Positions 34,866 to 47,338 of a DNA stretch of 64,000 bases are shown one piece after another. Every line of letters begins with the position of its first letter. The stretch's first letter is position 1. Under the pieces are notes generated by a model. The model ran no database searches and was not told where the DNA came from. It was given only the letters and a program-made list of their open reading frames with translations. The position numbers and the translations under genes were made by a program. Where the stretch lies: assembly GCA_022496805.1 (NCBI GenBank), contig CM040094.1, positions 1,674,001 through 1,738,000 of the forward strand. The letters are read 5' to 3'. This DNA comes from Pohlia nutans (Eukaryota > Streptophyta > Bryopsida > Bryales > Mniaceae).

Positions 34866-36542
34866 TTTGGTACGTAGGGAGCTCTTTTCAATTTATTCCA
34901 TCTAGCTAGCGTGTATTACATTGATCTGACAAAGTCACTAATGAAGTAGCTAGTGAAGTGTAACTGCAAGGTGACTCTTCAATCTACAGTTTGATTTCCT
35001 CCAAATTGTCAGCTTAACAGCTTAACAAGTTACACTAGAAAATAACAGGGATTGGCCAATTTAACCAATATGGCGTTAGCTGTTACGATTGTCAATGTCT
35101 TGGATCACCAGGGTCTCATGGTCTGTGGTTTCCCTTGCAGAGTATGACCCATTTTTCCTTCAAATCTCACAATTTACACGGAGCCTCAAGGCCTCAATAT
35201 GATTAATTTGATCGCAGAATAAACAGTGTGATACTTTGTTCCATTAGTTCCTCTAGTTATAGGCAAAGAGAAACTCTAATTAGTAAAAAAAGTTAACAAT
35301 CTCATGTACATAAGAAAAATTCTAATATCATAAGGTAGAAGCATTAGAACCTGTTAGGGACCAATTCAAGTCACCTATGTGAGCACCTGTTTCAACTTTG
35401 TGAGTTTCCAACCATTAGTTATAGCAGTTTCGCCGATTTGGTGATCAATTATCACAAGGAACTTTGTTTGAACAATTCACTAGGAAGTAAACATTAATTA
35501 TGCCAAACTGCTGTTTATAGCAAGTTTTTCAAGTGGTTGTTCAATTTAGCAAGTGATTACCAAGAATTCACCATCATTTTTGTTCCCTTTACTGCCTAGT
35601 AATAGGGTCAGGGTTCCTTGTGTATGAATGCCAAGTTAGCAAACTGATTGGACTGTAAACGAAAGACAAGTATTGGTTCCCCTACCAACATTAATAGTGG
35701 TCTACGCAAATTAAGTTTGTAAATTTAGAACAAAATCATACATTGTGACAAAATTAAAGAGAATTTGGGCTTGGTTATTAAACCCAAAGTTTCATGTGCT
35801 GCAATTTTTTATCATTGAAAACCATTGCTCTAAATAAGTCGAAATCCTTAAACTGACAGGTATTAGTGCCTCCACCTTATTAGAATTTTTTGTGCTTGCA
35901 ATCTTGCAGAGAGCTTAATTTTGGAACAGAGCTAGCTAATAGTAGTTGAGAATGAGATAAATCATGATTGGAAGTTTCTACTTGCATTTTGCATTCTTGT
36001 GCAGATGACGAAGTGATCAGCTGAGCTGTCCAAAAACATGTTCCATTACTATGCGTAAATTGACACCATAAATAGTTAAATACCCAGGGAGTTACTCGAC
36101 CATTAATTAGACAAAGTGTCGAATAAGAAGTCAAAAATGCTAAACCTCTAAGAGTCTGTGAATTTTCTAAGATGTTAGATGTGTTATAATGTTCATCTTA
36201 CTCAACTATTATGAGTTACAATCTTTAATTATATGTAGAAACATAATATTCATTAAAATGAGAGAATTGGGACCTCTCAAAATCATATCTCTCATTTTCA
36301 AGGGGGACGATTGAATCTAAATGGGTTGTCAATTTAGGTGGATAGTTAGTACATATATCCTATGGAAGTTGGAATTTCCATTAAAACGAGAGTTACCGAA
36401 AGAATGATCGGTCCTAGTTGAAAGGAGGAGTTTCCATTAAAACGAGAGTCATGAAACGAACAGTCGATTCGAAACTAATATAGTACCATTTTAAATATAT
36501 AAAAATGATTATGTATAAGGAAGTGGTTTATCATCTCCTGGA
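34866..36542. other. Intergenic with a half copy of MITE P
   Basis: 35024-35078 is a half copy of the family P palindrome (GTTACACTAGAAAATAACAG, CCAATTTAACCAATATGGCG). The sequence at 36240-36480 repeats TTTCCATTAAAACGAGAG twice. No gene is supported. Confidence 0.45.
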
Positions 36543-36750
36543 CACCAAGTCATGAGCTCAATGGTTGGTTGTGAGTGGGTGTTTATCTCATATAGGTGGT
36601 CCGGGTTCGATTCCCGTTGAATTCGTTTGAGCGGATATGAGATATGCATGACTTGGTGCTGCTAAGTGAGCCTCGGCCGGCAGGAAATTTGTAACAACCA
36701 ACCAGCCCCGTACCCTAAACTGTGACAAGTGCTTAACGCGCTAACAAAAA
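36543..36750 (+). mobile_element. tRNA-derived SINE
   Basis: An A-box-like segment (GAGCTCAATGGTTGG, 36554-36568) and a consensus B box (GGTTCGATTCC, 36604-36614) are spaced as in a tRNA gene. The head is enclosed by a perfect 12-bp stem, CACCAAGTCATG at 36543-36554 with CATGACTTGGTG at 36647-36658, and a second inner pairing of ATCTCATAT with ATATGAGAT. A non-tRNA body follows, ending near a CTAACAAAAAAAC tract. It does not fold as a functional tRNA. RNA polymerase III transcription is inferred from the boxes. Confidence 0.7.
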
Positions 36751-37165
36751 AACAGTGGTCTTAACCACTAAACCTTTTATATATACTTGTTTTTAAAATC
36801 AAACACATACAATTAATCTTTTAAGGAAAACGGATCAAATATACAAAGAAGTAAACGTACAATGTAATAGTAAATATATTAATAAAATATAAATATTGCA
36901 CTTGCAATACGTATTTTTTTTCTAAATCAAAACACTTAGTCTTTGAAATGGAAATCTTCAACTTCAAAGTGATACACGCAAATATAAAATGAGAAATAAG
37001 TCAAAAGAAATCTACAACGTCTAATGAACTAGTCATAGTATAGACTCTATATCGCTTGCATCAAAGCGCAAAGTATCACAATAATAGTCAAATACACACT
37101 ATCACATAGACGTAGCAAGCAAGCCATACTCTCCATCGCCTCCAAAGGCTCCAATCAACAGCGGC
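36751..37165. other. Intergenic, 3' flank of the transposase-like pseudogene
   Basis: AT-rich, no gene seen. The boundary between AT-rich background and GC-richer coding DNA is abrupt near 37.1 kb. I found no repeat shared with the other side that would mark an element end. Confidence 0.4.
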
Positions 37166-40007
37166 TTAAGTAGAATTATACAAAACCAAACTTTGGTTAA
37201 TGACTTCGATCTGAGCTGATGGAATTTTGATCATGCACTCGACAGTACCTCGTTTAATCCTAGACTTCCATGCTGTCATCAAAGCATTTGTTTCTTCCCA
37301 AAGTGGAGGTTCGGTATCATCAACCTTCCAACGCAAACCTCTCGAGGTGTCCCATCCAGTGTAGTAGTCCTGGACATTTTGATCCCTTGATGATGGACGA
37401 AAGTATTGAATGAGGACACAGTTTGGTCTTTCTGGGTTACAGTTAGGATCAGACAACGCCCTAGCAATCCAAACTGGCCGAGTGTCACCATCTGCTGGTC
37501 GGATTGCAACGAAGTAGCCTTCATAAAGGTCTCGACCCACCCTGAATGATGGCAATGGACGACCCCGCATCTGCCCGACGTAAATGTCATCCTCTGCAAA
37601 TTCTTCCCGAAGGTCACCGTCCTCTGCGTATTGATCCTGTAGAATCACTTCAACCCGAGATGTGGGCCAGAAGCCGTCATTCAAAACATTGGATGGTTGC
37701 GGAGGCTCTTGAAGCGCTACTTTCACAGCCCGCCAATAATGAATCAAGTGCTCATAGCGTCTTCTGAATTCCCTGGTGAGGTCCTCATTGCACAAATTCT
37801 CCCAGTATTTGATAAATCCAGATATACCTTTGGAGATGTCTTCCACGTTCCTCATCGGACGCTGCTCAACAGGAATTGGCACTCCACGGGGTCACAAACT
37901 CCTACCTTCGGAATCCTCCTTCCACAATTTGATCCCTCCACTTTCTTTGGGCAACCAGTCTACGTCCGTGCAGAAAATCTTGTACTTCATTACCGGACAA
38001 CCAGTGGAGTCAAGGTAGAACTTGAACTGTTGTGCCTTTGTGTGCCCTACAAGTGGTTCATCTCCCTCCAGAATACTGCCTTCGATGAATCCTTTGAAAT
38101 CGGGCACTTCTTCGACAAGGTGTGGGATAGTGGGGATAGATTCCACATCCATGAAGGACTTCATGAGCAAAGGAATCGTAGGAAAGTTGTCCTTCCGCAG
38201 CAACATGCTCCACCTTCCAAACAACGCATCGATGTCATCGTGGGTGTGACCCACCAGCATAAAAGTAACATAAACTTCTCGAAATATTTTTTTTGCAATG
38301 AGGAGAGACCAAAAACAAAAAAACATATCTATTCTTGTTGTCCCCGGTAGCATTGTCCATGTGCACATGGAGAACGGGCGGCAAAGGAGTTGCTAGAGGA
38401 GAGGTTCCAGCGGTAGGACGCAACGATGGTTCACAAGTCTCTGCCCCCTTAAGCACAGCATCAAACAATGGAGATGACCTTGATCCCACAAACAATTCCC
38501 CAGATGCAAACTTAGGAGGCAACTCTAGATCCCGCAACAACTTGGCCATTGAGCCGATAGTGTAATATGAATCGTGCGAGAATAGATCCAGGCCGTAATG
38601 CGCATAGCGCACATCGCCGTGGCCATGTGCAAGCATACCAGTAACGGAAACGGGCAACTTCACAAGGTCATCAATCTCTTTACTCTTGTGGGAGAAAATC
38701 GGAGAAGCTGTTTTCGCGTGGTCCATCTTGTCATGCATGATCGTGAGACACTCGTGGGGGAAGTCTCTAGATCGGGTGCGGTTGGCGTAATAGTACTCTC
38801 GGTGCGCACGTGCAAGAGCCAGATGCTTGTCTAATCTCTTAGCCCAAAGCAATGCTTGCTGGGATCCAACTATTGATCCCCTCCTAAGAGAATGATATTT
38901 GTCGCACGTTGCGCACCGAGCGAAATTGTCACCTGGTTTCTTTGCGTCGAACTCACTGAAGGTGGATGTCCTAATCTTGCTCAAGTTTGAAGGCGAGACA
39001 TCCTTCAACCCAAACGCTGCATTCACCCTGTTCAGTTTGGGAATGGTGTCTTTCCACTGAAAGGTTGCCGGCAGAATCATGGAAACGACCTTCTCCCCGG
39101 ACTTGAGCGTCCTCGTGCGGTGGGGCATGTGGTCCGCGGATTTCTCTAGAATACATCGCAGCGTGGCGGTGGCTTGAACGGTGTGATTACGAGGCTTCCG
39201 GATTCCCGAATTTCCATGAGGATGTGCCTGCCGCCCCTGCATCGCGTATGTTTGATAACGGTAGAATGTTGCTTCGGGGACACCTGCAATATGCATCCAT
39301 GCTCGCACGCAAACATCAATACCTTCGATAGTCACAACCCTTCGGTTTTGAGAATCACGGTGAATCTGCCTGTGGATCTCCATCTTCATGTGGAATCTGA
39401 ACTGGAAAGAGGTGCCTTGATACATACGTTCGCGGAAGGCACGAATCTTATCCCTCGGAAAGGGTTGAACACAATTCTTGCTGCAACAAACTTTGCTGGA
39501 GACGGAGTTGATAGAGTCTTGAGTGAGAAGTTGCTGCGATTTGACGGAAGTCTCCCGGGGCGGATTCCTCACTGTACTAGTATATCTCGACGACCTAGCG
39601 GAAGAGGGCTGCGTGAGACTAGCTTGGTGACGGTTGTAGTTGTCGCGAAGTTCATGATCATGGAGGCTAGCTCCATTGATATGAACAAGCCGAATCGGCC
39701 AAGCCCGCAACGAGTACCTCCACTCGCAGGGGATGTCAACCTCGGAGTGACTGCGGACTATGTGAACAGCAACGTGAGTGTCTCCAAGTGGCCCGTTCGC
39801 ACCGAGGACAAGATCTTAGCTGACGCTATGACAAGTTCCGTCCCCAACATGCAAGCCGCCGTCATTGAAGAGAGCTACACGCTGAGTATTCCACTGACGC
39901 CGTGGAATGCCTTCACAATCCGGAACCTCCACGTCGAGTGTGTGTTGTGCCTCAGCTTCATCGTCCGAGGAGTCGAGTCCAGCAATGGACATGCGAGCAG
40001 GGTCCAT
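37166..40007 (-). pseudogene. Transposase-like protein (DUF7869-type), broken by two stops and one frameshift
   Basis: One long frame, about 945 codons from ATG 40007 to TAA 37166-37168, is disrupted three times. There is an in-frame TAA at 39816-39818, a 7-A run at 38317-38323 (T run on the coding strand) that shifts frame by one, and an in-frame TGA at 37892-37894. Between the breaks the protein reads through without loss of sense. The N-terminus is acidic (LDSSDDEAEA). A cysteine pair region (VCCSKNC) and an apparent zinc site (FARCATCDKYH) follow. LTIMHDKMDHAK, HMDNATGDNKNRYV and MLVGHTHDDIDALFGRWS carry spaced acidic residues like the RNase-H-fold catalytic core of DUF7869-type transposase-like proteins. 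I recall this family only from motifs. GC is well above the flanks. Some or all lesions could be assembly errors, especially the homopolymer. Confidence 0.72.
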
Positions 40008-40033
40008 GGCACCAGTACAGAACCTGAAGATAC

Positions 40034-41366
40034 CTGAAAGATGGCAAGCCCGAAAGTTAGAGGGTAGAACATTGGAGATGGCTCCCTATATACTTGATTA
40101 GCTCGAGGCGAGCTAAATCTCAAGAGGGATTCAGAAGATGAACATACTGAACTGGAGGGAATCGAAAGTGAAAGGGTGTATACTCTTGCAGTTTCGAGCG
40201 GAAGGCTATGGTCAATCATCGGATTTCGTTTAGGTCGAATCGACCTCATCTGTCTTGACCATGTATCAATGTAGGTCCGCTAGACCTAAATTATATCGAT
40301 CCAGAGCTGTAGAGTCTTAGATTCGATAATCATCTCAACTTAGGTCGGGTCGAGCTAACCTGATGTGAAGAATTTCCTCATCCATCCGGCTATATGATGA
40401 ATGTGCGAGGAGAGGTACCTCAGCTGAGGTCGACAGGATCTGACTTGAAATTTGGGGTGACAGATATGACTCACTGCTGGTTTTTCAATAGAAGATAACT
40501 ATCTGGGGTAGTTTAGGTCGAGTCGACCTCAAATGTTGATACAGCTGACCCGTACGGAAGGGTATCGGTGAGATGAGATTTGAATGCCCTATGAATTTAG
40601 GTTGCCTCGATCTAAATAGAGGAGAACAGATAGCTTCGAACAATATATAGAATGTTTACAGAAAGGAAGGGCTAGATATAGTTTAGATCGGATCGACCTG
40701 AATTAGGATGATTACATTACATGCCATATACGGAGTTCAGCTCGACCCGACGTGAAGAAGCAATAATATGCCATGTGATCAAGTCTGGCGTACTCGCTTG
40801 ATTTAGGTCGAGTCGACCTAAACCAGACGATAAATCTCCCGCATGAAACAGGCTACAATATGGTAAAGTAGGTGATACTTAGGTCGAGTCGACCTAAATT
40901 GGAGGATCAGTCTAGCTCCAGTACAATGCTAGATGTATGAAACGTTTGTGCCAATTAGGTCAAGTCGACCTAAACAGCAAGATGAATATCGCTCCGGTAT
41001 AATTATTAATGTAGGTATCGTTGGTGCCAATTAGGTCGACACGACCTAAATTGGTGGAAGGCTCTCCCTCGCTTAGGAAGCGATATAATCAGGTCGAGTC
41101 GATCTAATATGTCCCGTAATTTACGGCGACAATATCGGAAAGCAGCGGCATGTACATTCTGCATTTCGAATCAAAGGAACAGAAACTGCACTGTGGATTG
41201 CAAATGTAAGCTACTCCAAATACAATTGTCGGAAAGCATGGTTAGAAAGGCACCGTCCGAAGTATTACAATAACATAACAGTATGACATGGAACTGAAAA
41301 TGAAACCTATCGAAATCGTGCGCGCTAACCCTAGAAATTGAAGTTCTGGATACGTAGTGATCCCTT
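40034..41366 (-). repeat. Palindrome array in the probable 5' UTR intron of the transposase-like gene
   Basis: About 14 dyads related to TTAGGTCGAGTCGACCTAA lie at about 40098, 40229, 40272, 40341, 40434, 40512, 40596, 40682, 40739, 40802, 40879, 40954, 41030 and 41089. Those at 40802 and 40879 are nearly perfect 21-bp dyads with one central base. Spacers are unique and about 55-90 bp long. On the minus strand a strong donor (CCG|GTAAGG, intron from 41366) and an acceptor (CTTTCAG, intron to 40034) bracket the array, so it probably forms one 1.33-kb intron upstream of ATG 40007. A nearer alternative acceptor ends at 40024. Confidence 0.85.
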
Positions 41367-41368
41367 AC

Positions 41369-41700
41369 CGGAATATGTCGTGGACACAGCGCCTCTTGAC
41401 ACGATTCTACAGCCTCAGCCCGCAACTACACGCACTCTCCGTAAAAACCTAAGCAAAAGAAAATCTTCCCTTCAACCATGAGAGAGTACAAGAACCGGTG
41501 TGGAGGGAGTGCGCGAACGGAGGAGCATGAGCACGCAATGAAACGAGAAAAGGAATATTTCAGTCGCACTTCAAGATTTACAGACAATATGGCGGGAACG
41601 ATGTGGCGGGAAGAGGAAGGGAGAATTTGAACCGTCGTTTCTCATCCACTAAAAAATCGCAGCGACCACGAAGTTCGGTGCACTTTACAACTGTGGAGGA
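41369..41700 (-). promoter_or_regulatory. Putative 5' leader and promoter region of the transposase-like gene
   Basis: GC-richer sequence extends upstream of the donor at 41366-41369 to about 41.65 kb, then abruptly becomes AT-rich. It contains no long frame and is best read as 5' UTR exon plus promoter of the minus-strand gene. No convincing TATA box was fixed. Confidence 0.4.
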
Positions 41701-44467
41701 AGAAAGCTTACTGAAAATATTCGCGACTATAATAGATTTCTATACAGTACTTGAATACTTCATTCAAATATAGATTCCATCCCTATGTAACAAGAACATT
41801 GGAAACGGAAAATTCTTTAAAAAATAAACATATATATTTTTTTTTTTAAATTAAAAAAAAAATTAAAAGAAAAAAAAAATTACGGCGTAAAAAAAAGATC
41901 GGAAAATTCTACAGTGAGACATTGCTCTATATTAAATTGTAGATCATAAAAATAATATTATTCAAAATGCACGTTGTTGGTTTTGTCGATAGTACAAACG
42001 TACGGTTGACAATAAAATAACCACCTCATGGAGGAACCTTCCTATAAATTTCATGTACGGTTTTAGGGTATTTAATCAAGTGCTACGAAGTTATTTTGCA
42101 TATTCTAGTATTCACAATTTAGTTTTGGTATATTCTAAGAATATCCCTAGAATATTTTCTAAATTAATTTAAAACATCCTATATTACTTCTATAAATTTA
42201 TAATATTTATCACAAATGAAAAAAGGACACCCAATATTTGTTCTCATATAGTTATCAAAATTCTCGACATTCAATCCCCCGAGGTAACCACTAAACATAT
42301 TGGTAAACATCATCAGAAACTACTATTTATAACTGAGGGGTATTTCCGTTAAAATTAAATTTAACGTGTTACTTTATTGTCTTAATATTTAGTTTAAAAG
42401 CATTAATCACGTTAATTACAAAATACTGAATAATATATTGAATAGATATATGGAAAATTTAAATACATACAAACATTTTAGAGAATATTAAGTGCAAATA
42501 ATTCACATGTAATTATACATTAACATGAACGTGTAGGTAGTGCAATACATATTTGGCGGTATTAAAGTACGCAAATTATCAAATAATCGGAACATTAGGA
42601 ATAGATTTAATACAACTGCCAAAAATCTTGAAAAATCTATAAATATTATTAAAACTAATTATGGGCGTTACAGTCTTACAGATACCATGCCTGCAAATAT
42701 ACATTTGGTAATTACCAAAGGCTAGATGTCTAGCACACATATTGAAATGACTTTGATATAAGTCACACATTCATTTGCGCGTCTCACGGATCAAAGTGGT
42801 ACCTATATCAACCCATAATTTTCCTAATCCTAATTCTTGCTATATTCGTATTTTTATTGTCAGTACTGCAAATTCTGTAAATGAAAATTAATGAATATTA
42901 GTATTATACGGTGATAGCAGAAGTTTAGGGACTCTATTAAGTAACTAAAGTCATAAATGTCGTATATTAAGTAGCTTCTAAATGCATGATCATAATTAAA
43001 AAACAAGTTGTAATAAAACATATTTAATTTGTGAAATGCATGATTATTACATTGAAGCCATGCAAGTGTTCAGGATAACTTACTATTTTTTACGTGTAAA
43101 TAACAACAGAAATCGCAAATTGTTGTACTTTATGGGGCCTCAATCCTAAATGTCAAGTGATTATGATCTAAAAGCATGTTAAAAAGAAATGCACAAGTTG
43201 TAAATAAATTTTAATACGCCAAAAGCATTAAATTACTCTACCCTAAACTCTAAGTAACCGATGATTATCTGGACAAAATAATTATCAGATATGTTAAACT
43301 TCATCCGCTGATAACTTCTACGATTCACGTCCAAATATTAAATACAAAATCATTTTAATCTCATCTCCATGCAGTCTACTTCGTGAAACCAAAATCGTTA
43401 AAAGCATGACTAAATTGTAAATATTTAATATTTCATGACTTTCGAATGATACAACTCTATATCGCCTATCAAATAATCTAGAAATTTTGTGAAAATTAAG
43501 ACATTATTATTAGAATCACAAAGGTCTAAATTGTAGGTTTAGGGTAAAATGATCCACAATTAATATATTATAAAACGTTTCAGGTAATATATTAAAGTAT
43601 GTGTCAATGAAATCTTCATGATTCTACATTTAATACATTGATTGAACCACTATAGGATTACTTGTTTCGAAATACTTTCATAATTTAAATACATTGATTC
43701 ACGCCATAGTCCCTCTCAATAGCTTTCCAAATATATATGTCACTCTTTCAAATGATGAAGTACGTGTATGTTACAGATGGATGAATTATGAGAAATCTTA
43801 AACTTCATCCGCTCATACTTGCTACGATTCATCTTTGAATTTAAAATACTAATTGAAGCAAATTATTTTCATATAATCTTCATGTAGTGTGAATTATTTT
43901 GAATTGAGATTTGTATTCCAGGTTAGCTTCATGTGTGTGTGATCTGATCTAAAAGGAAACAATAATTTTTGAAAATATTATACCTCATTTTGTGTTCCAA
44001 TGTTGCATCCATAATTATGAAGGTTTTACAGACTCTAGTAAAATTGTTCATTAGAGAACTACCCAAACGGACATAGATGAGGGCATTTAGGGGCTACAGA
44101 ATTTGGAATTAAGATTGAAGTCAAGATTGGTCCAAAAGATACCTTCTATTCTAAAAACTCAATATAATAGCAATGATCATAAAAGATTGTACTTCTTCAC
44201 ATTTTGTAAATAGAATGTTTTAAAACACTATGACCATATTCTGATATTCAAGTTTGTGTATCTAAGAAAACTCTATTATGACCCTAATAAAAGAAACGAA
44301 TTATTTCCATACAGCAGTAGAACGTGCGTTCTTGTCTTCCTATAAATTATAACTATTAAACAAAGCTCCGAAAAGTAAATAAATCCCGATAAGGTGTATG
44401 AATATATGTATATATGTATATATATATAGACCTATTTTTCTACATATATGTATATATTCTATTATAT
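41701..44467. other. AT-rich intergenic with a truncated family B element
   Basis: 43908-44098 resembles the central and end parts of family B (GTTAGCTTCATGTGTGTGTG, CATTTTGTGTTCCAATGTTG, then GGGCATTTAGGGGCTA in place of GGGGTTAA). Homopolymer A/T runs lie at 41820-41880. No gene seen. Confidence 0.45.
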
Positions 44468-44935
44468 ATAGTACGTGGAAGTCAGGGTCAGCACTTTCAT
44501 GTCGAATAATTAATAAAAGTTAAAACAGTGAAGGTCGGCACTTTCAAAGGTAAGTATTATGAAAATTGGCTATTGACAGATATCAATAATTATTTTCTGC
44601 CCCCTAGTAAACGTTTTATAATTATATATTTTTCTCTGCCATTTTTGCCGAGTGTCATGTTCTCATCCAGTTTATAGTGTCTGTTTTTGACGACTTTTTG
44701 TTGACTTCATTTTTGATGATACCGACAAAATTCTTCCTATTAAATTTTTAAATTATATATAATATATATAAATGTATATATATGCAGATATGCTTGTATA
44801 TATACATGTTCATATACAAGTTTTTGCTGAGTGGCCGTAGCCCTGCCCGTAGTCCTGACCGTTGCCCGCTGCCCAGTGGGGTCGACTTAATATTTTATTT
44901 TTATTTTTTCGGCATTTTTATAGGGTATTATGTTC
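44468..44935. mobile_element. MITE family T, copy 2
   Basis: The left end GTACGTGGAAGTCAGGGTCA and internal AAGGTCGGCACTTTCAAA, ATGTTCTCATCC and TGTTGACTTCATTTTTGATG match the inverse of 46095-46440 and parts of 22367-22711. The right boundary is uncertain. Confidence 0.5.
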
Positions 44936-44948
44936 TACCAACCCTACC

Positions 44949-44950
<2 letters not shown>

Positions 44951-45010
<60 letters not shown>
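44951..45010 (+). repeat. (AC)n(AT)n microsatellite
   Basis: About 15 AC units run directly into about 14 AT units. Shorter related AC/AT runs occur at 45719-45760. The long open frames across it arise from the dinucleotide repeat and are not genes. Confidence 0.95.
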
Positions 45011-45011
<1 letters not shown>

Positions 45012-46094
45012 AATTTTCGATGCTCGTTGCCCGCTGCCCAATGTACAATTTTCTGGCCTGCTGCCTAAGGTATTCGTCCCTCTCAGGACTAGGGTCTCAA
45101 TCTTGGTTGGGTTTTTGCCCGTTGGCCTCGTTTTGTGTCTCTAGCCTTGATTTTATTGTGATAGGTAGAGAATTTAATCTCATGTCCATGCAGTCCACTC
45201 CATGCAAACCGCTAAAATCTAAGTAGGCTTTCTAAAGTGACTTGCATAGAGATCATCCAACTGAAGGTAGGGTCCCAAAAATATACGTACTAATAATTAT
45301 ATATGTACTAATATAGGTATATATAATGTACATATATATATACGTACATATACATGGTAGATTTTTTTCCTAGTATATATATAGTACGTAGAAGGCAAAG
45401 TCAGCACTTTCAAAAGTAAGTATTTTAGAAAATGGGTATTAATAGATATTAATAATTATTATGCGGCTGCTAAACATTTTATTTTAAATTTTTGTCTACA
45501 ATTGGTACAAAATTTAATAGGCTTTGTAAGGTGACTTGCATAAAGATCATCCGAGGTTGTATGAGAAAGTTATAGAGTTTGGAATCTGTTCGTGATCCAG
45601 TTTCAGGACGCTGGGACGTTCAGGAAATAATGTAGATATTATAATAAGTATTTCAATGAAATTATTTGAACAACACAATAATGTTCAAATACATATACCT
45701 GTTATATATTTTTGTATATATATATACACACACACACACACAGAGATATATATATTTACAAGAGTTCGCTGCACGTAGGCCTCGTTGCCCGGAATGTAGG
45801 ATGTGCTAAAACACGAACTAAAATGACAGTTGCCAATGTATGACATTTTTGAGTAAGAGCTCATGTAATAGACCAAATTTAACCCTTAAAGGTCCACAAA
45901 GCCCATTCCAACCAGTCTTACAGAACAATATTCCATTGTATTTGACATGATTATATACCTCTTATGGGTTTCAAGAAAGAAAAAGTTAAAATGCAGGTCC
46001 ACATGATTTTGAATAATGAGCTATTGGAATTCCAATTTGAAACCTTTCTTTTTACAACAAATGTCAACATAGTATACGCCAATGTGTCTACTAC
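45011..46094. other. Intergenic with element fragments
   Basis: 45520-45630 matches 57150-57255 (GATCATCCGAGGTTGTATGA, GATCCAGTTT, GGACGCT), the 3' part of a TTAA-type element, here with a degraded end. 45878 begins TTAACCCTTAAAGGTCC like the 246-bp element, but I found no partner end. 45370-45470 is a family T fragment. No gene. Confidence 0.45.
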
Positions 46095-46440
46095 CACACC
46101 TCGACGGCAGGTTCGGTAGATAATAATTCCCCAAAAAGATGCCAAAAACATTAATAACCTTAATATTATCTATTTTGTCAAAATCAACAAAAATAAATTT
46201 AGAAAAAAACCAAACATAAACTCAAAAATAAATCAAACTTATAACCCAATTTTCAACAGTAGTGGACGAAAACATAACACTCACCATAAAAATAAAAATA
46301 AAACCTTTTAGCAAACGTGAAAAAATTAAGTGTTTACTATTAATAGCCAAATTATTAATAATTACTTTAAAAAGTGCCAACATCCACTCTTTGAACTGTT
46401 ATTAATTATTCTATAATGAAAGTGCCGTCACTTTCAAAAG
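46095..46440. mobile_element. MITE family T, copy 3
   Basis: Begins near GGCAGGTTCGGTAGATAATA-ATTCCCC and ends GAAAGTGCCGTCACTTTC. It shares AATAATTCCCC-AAAAA, GACGAAAACATAACACTCA and TATTAATTATT with 22367-22711. Diverged; termini approximate. Confidence 0.5.
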
Positions 46441-46446
46441 TACATA

Positions 46447-46861
46447 TTAACCCTTTAATTAAGGTCCCGATTCAACACTGTTTTCAAAGATTCGTTATAA
46501 AATGTTTGATAAAAAATTAAAATGGAGTTGATGTACAAAGCAAAGTTATAAATGTCAATGTGAAGATAACATCTATATGGTTGGATTCATCATATTTATT
46601 ATTAATATTTTTTAATTAATTTTGCAAGGTTTTCTCTGGAAATTCAATTAAAAATCCAAAATTAACATTACAAAATTAAAAAATATTGTAATGACATTGG
46701 AATTACATGCACTACAAGATGCTATGGTTTTCACTATTTCATTCTACTTATTATGGAAAATCATGTTTATAGTCTCACTTTTTGAATTAAGAATGAAACT
46801 TGACATAAACCACTTTTGCTATTTTTCAAAAACTCTCAATATCTTATCTGGAAGATCCATA
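46447..46861 (-). mobile_element. Family A TTAA element, truncated by the 12-bp minisatellite
   Basis: It starts with TTAACCCTTTAATTAAGG at 46447 and follows 3384-3932 colinearly up to GGAAGATCCATAC. There the C-rich repeat begins, so the last roughly 130 bp of the element are missing. This marks the left border of the three-gene cassette as younger than the element. Confidence 0.75.
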
Positions 46862-47338
46862 CGCGTGCCCATGCCCGATGCCCATGCATATACCCGTGCC
46901 CTGTGCCATACCCGTGCCCATACCCATGTGCCGATGCACTGTGGCCATACCCGTGCCTTGTGTCCATACCACACCCTTTCCCCATACCCGTGTACCCATG
47001 CCTTGTGCCCATACCCGTGGAGTGCCCATACCCTGTGCCCATACCCTATGCCCCGTGCCCATACCCCCGTGCCCATACCCCCCTGCCCATACCCTGTGCA
47101 CATACCCTGTGCCCATACCCCTGTGCCCATACCCCCGTGCCTATACCCCCCTGTCCATACCCTGTGCACATACCCTGTGCCCATACCCCTGTGCCCATAC
47201 CCCCGTGCCCATACCCCCCTGCCCATACCCTGTGCACATACCCTGTGCCATACCCTGTGCCCATACCCCCGTGCCCCGTGCCCATACCCCCGTGCCGATA
47301 CCCCCGTGCCGATACCCCCGTGCCCATACCCTGTGCAC
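46862..47338 (+). repeat. 12-bp C-rich minisatellite (CCCATACCCCYGTG type), about 480 bp
   Basis: About 38 units of roughly GTGCCCATACCC with variable C runs fill the interval. A longer 60-70 bp higher-order unit repeats at about 47080, 47150 and 47220. The period is a multiple of 3, so several frames stay open on both strands; these are not genes. The G-rich strand has runs of G3-G6 every 6-9 bases, suitable for G-quadruplexes. It ends just upstream of the leader of the ParB/methyltransferase-like gene. Confidence 0.92.

Noticed and set aside
36543..36620. Functional tRNA gene
   Set aside because: A and B boxes are present but no proper acceptor, D and anticodon arms form. The sequence continues into a SINE-like body.
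38335..40037. Plus-strand frames of 76-287 aa opposite the transposase-like gene
   Set aside because: Shadows of a GC-rich minus-strand coding region with no recognisable content.
40098..41108. Regularly spaced short repeats with unique spacers, as in a CRISPR array
   Set aside because: The repeats vary in sequence, spacer lengths differ (about 55-90 bp) and they lie in eukaryotic introns with no cas-like genes. A dyad-site array is a better description.
44782..45226. Open frames across the AC/AT microsatellite
   Set aside because: Dinucleotide-repeat artefacts encoding THTHTH and YIYIYI runs.
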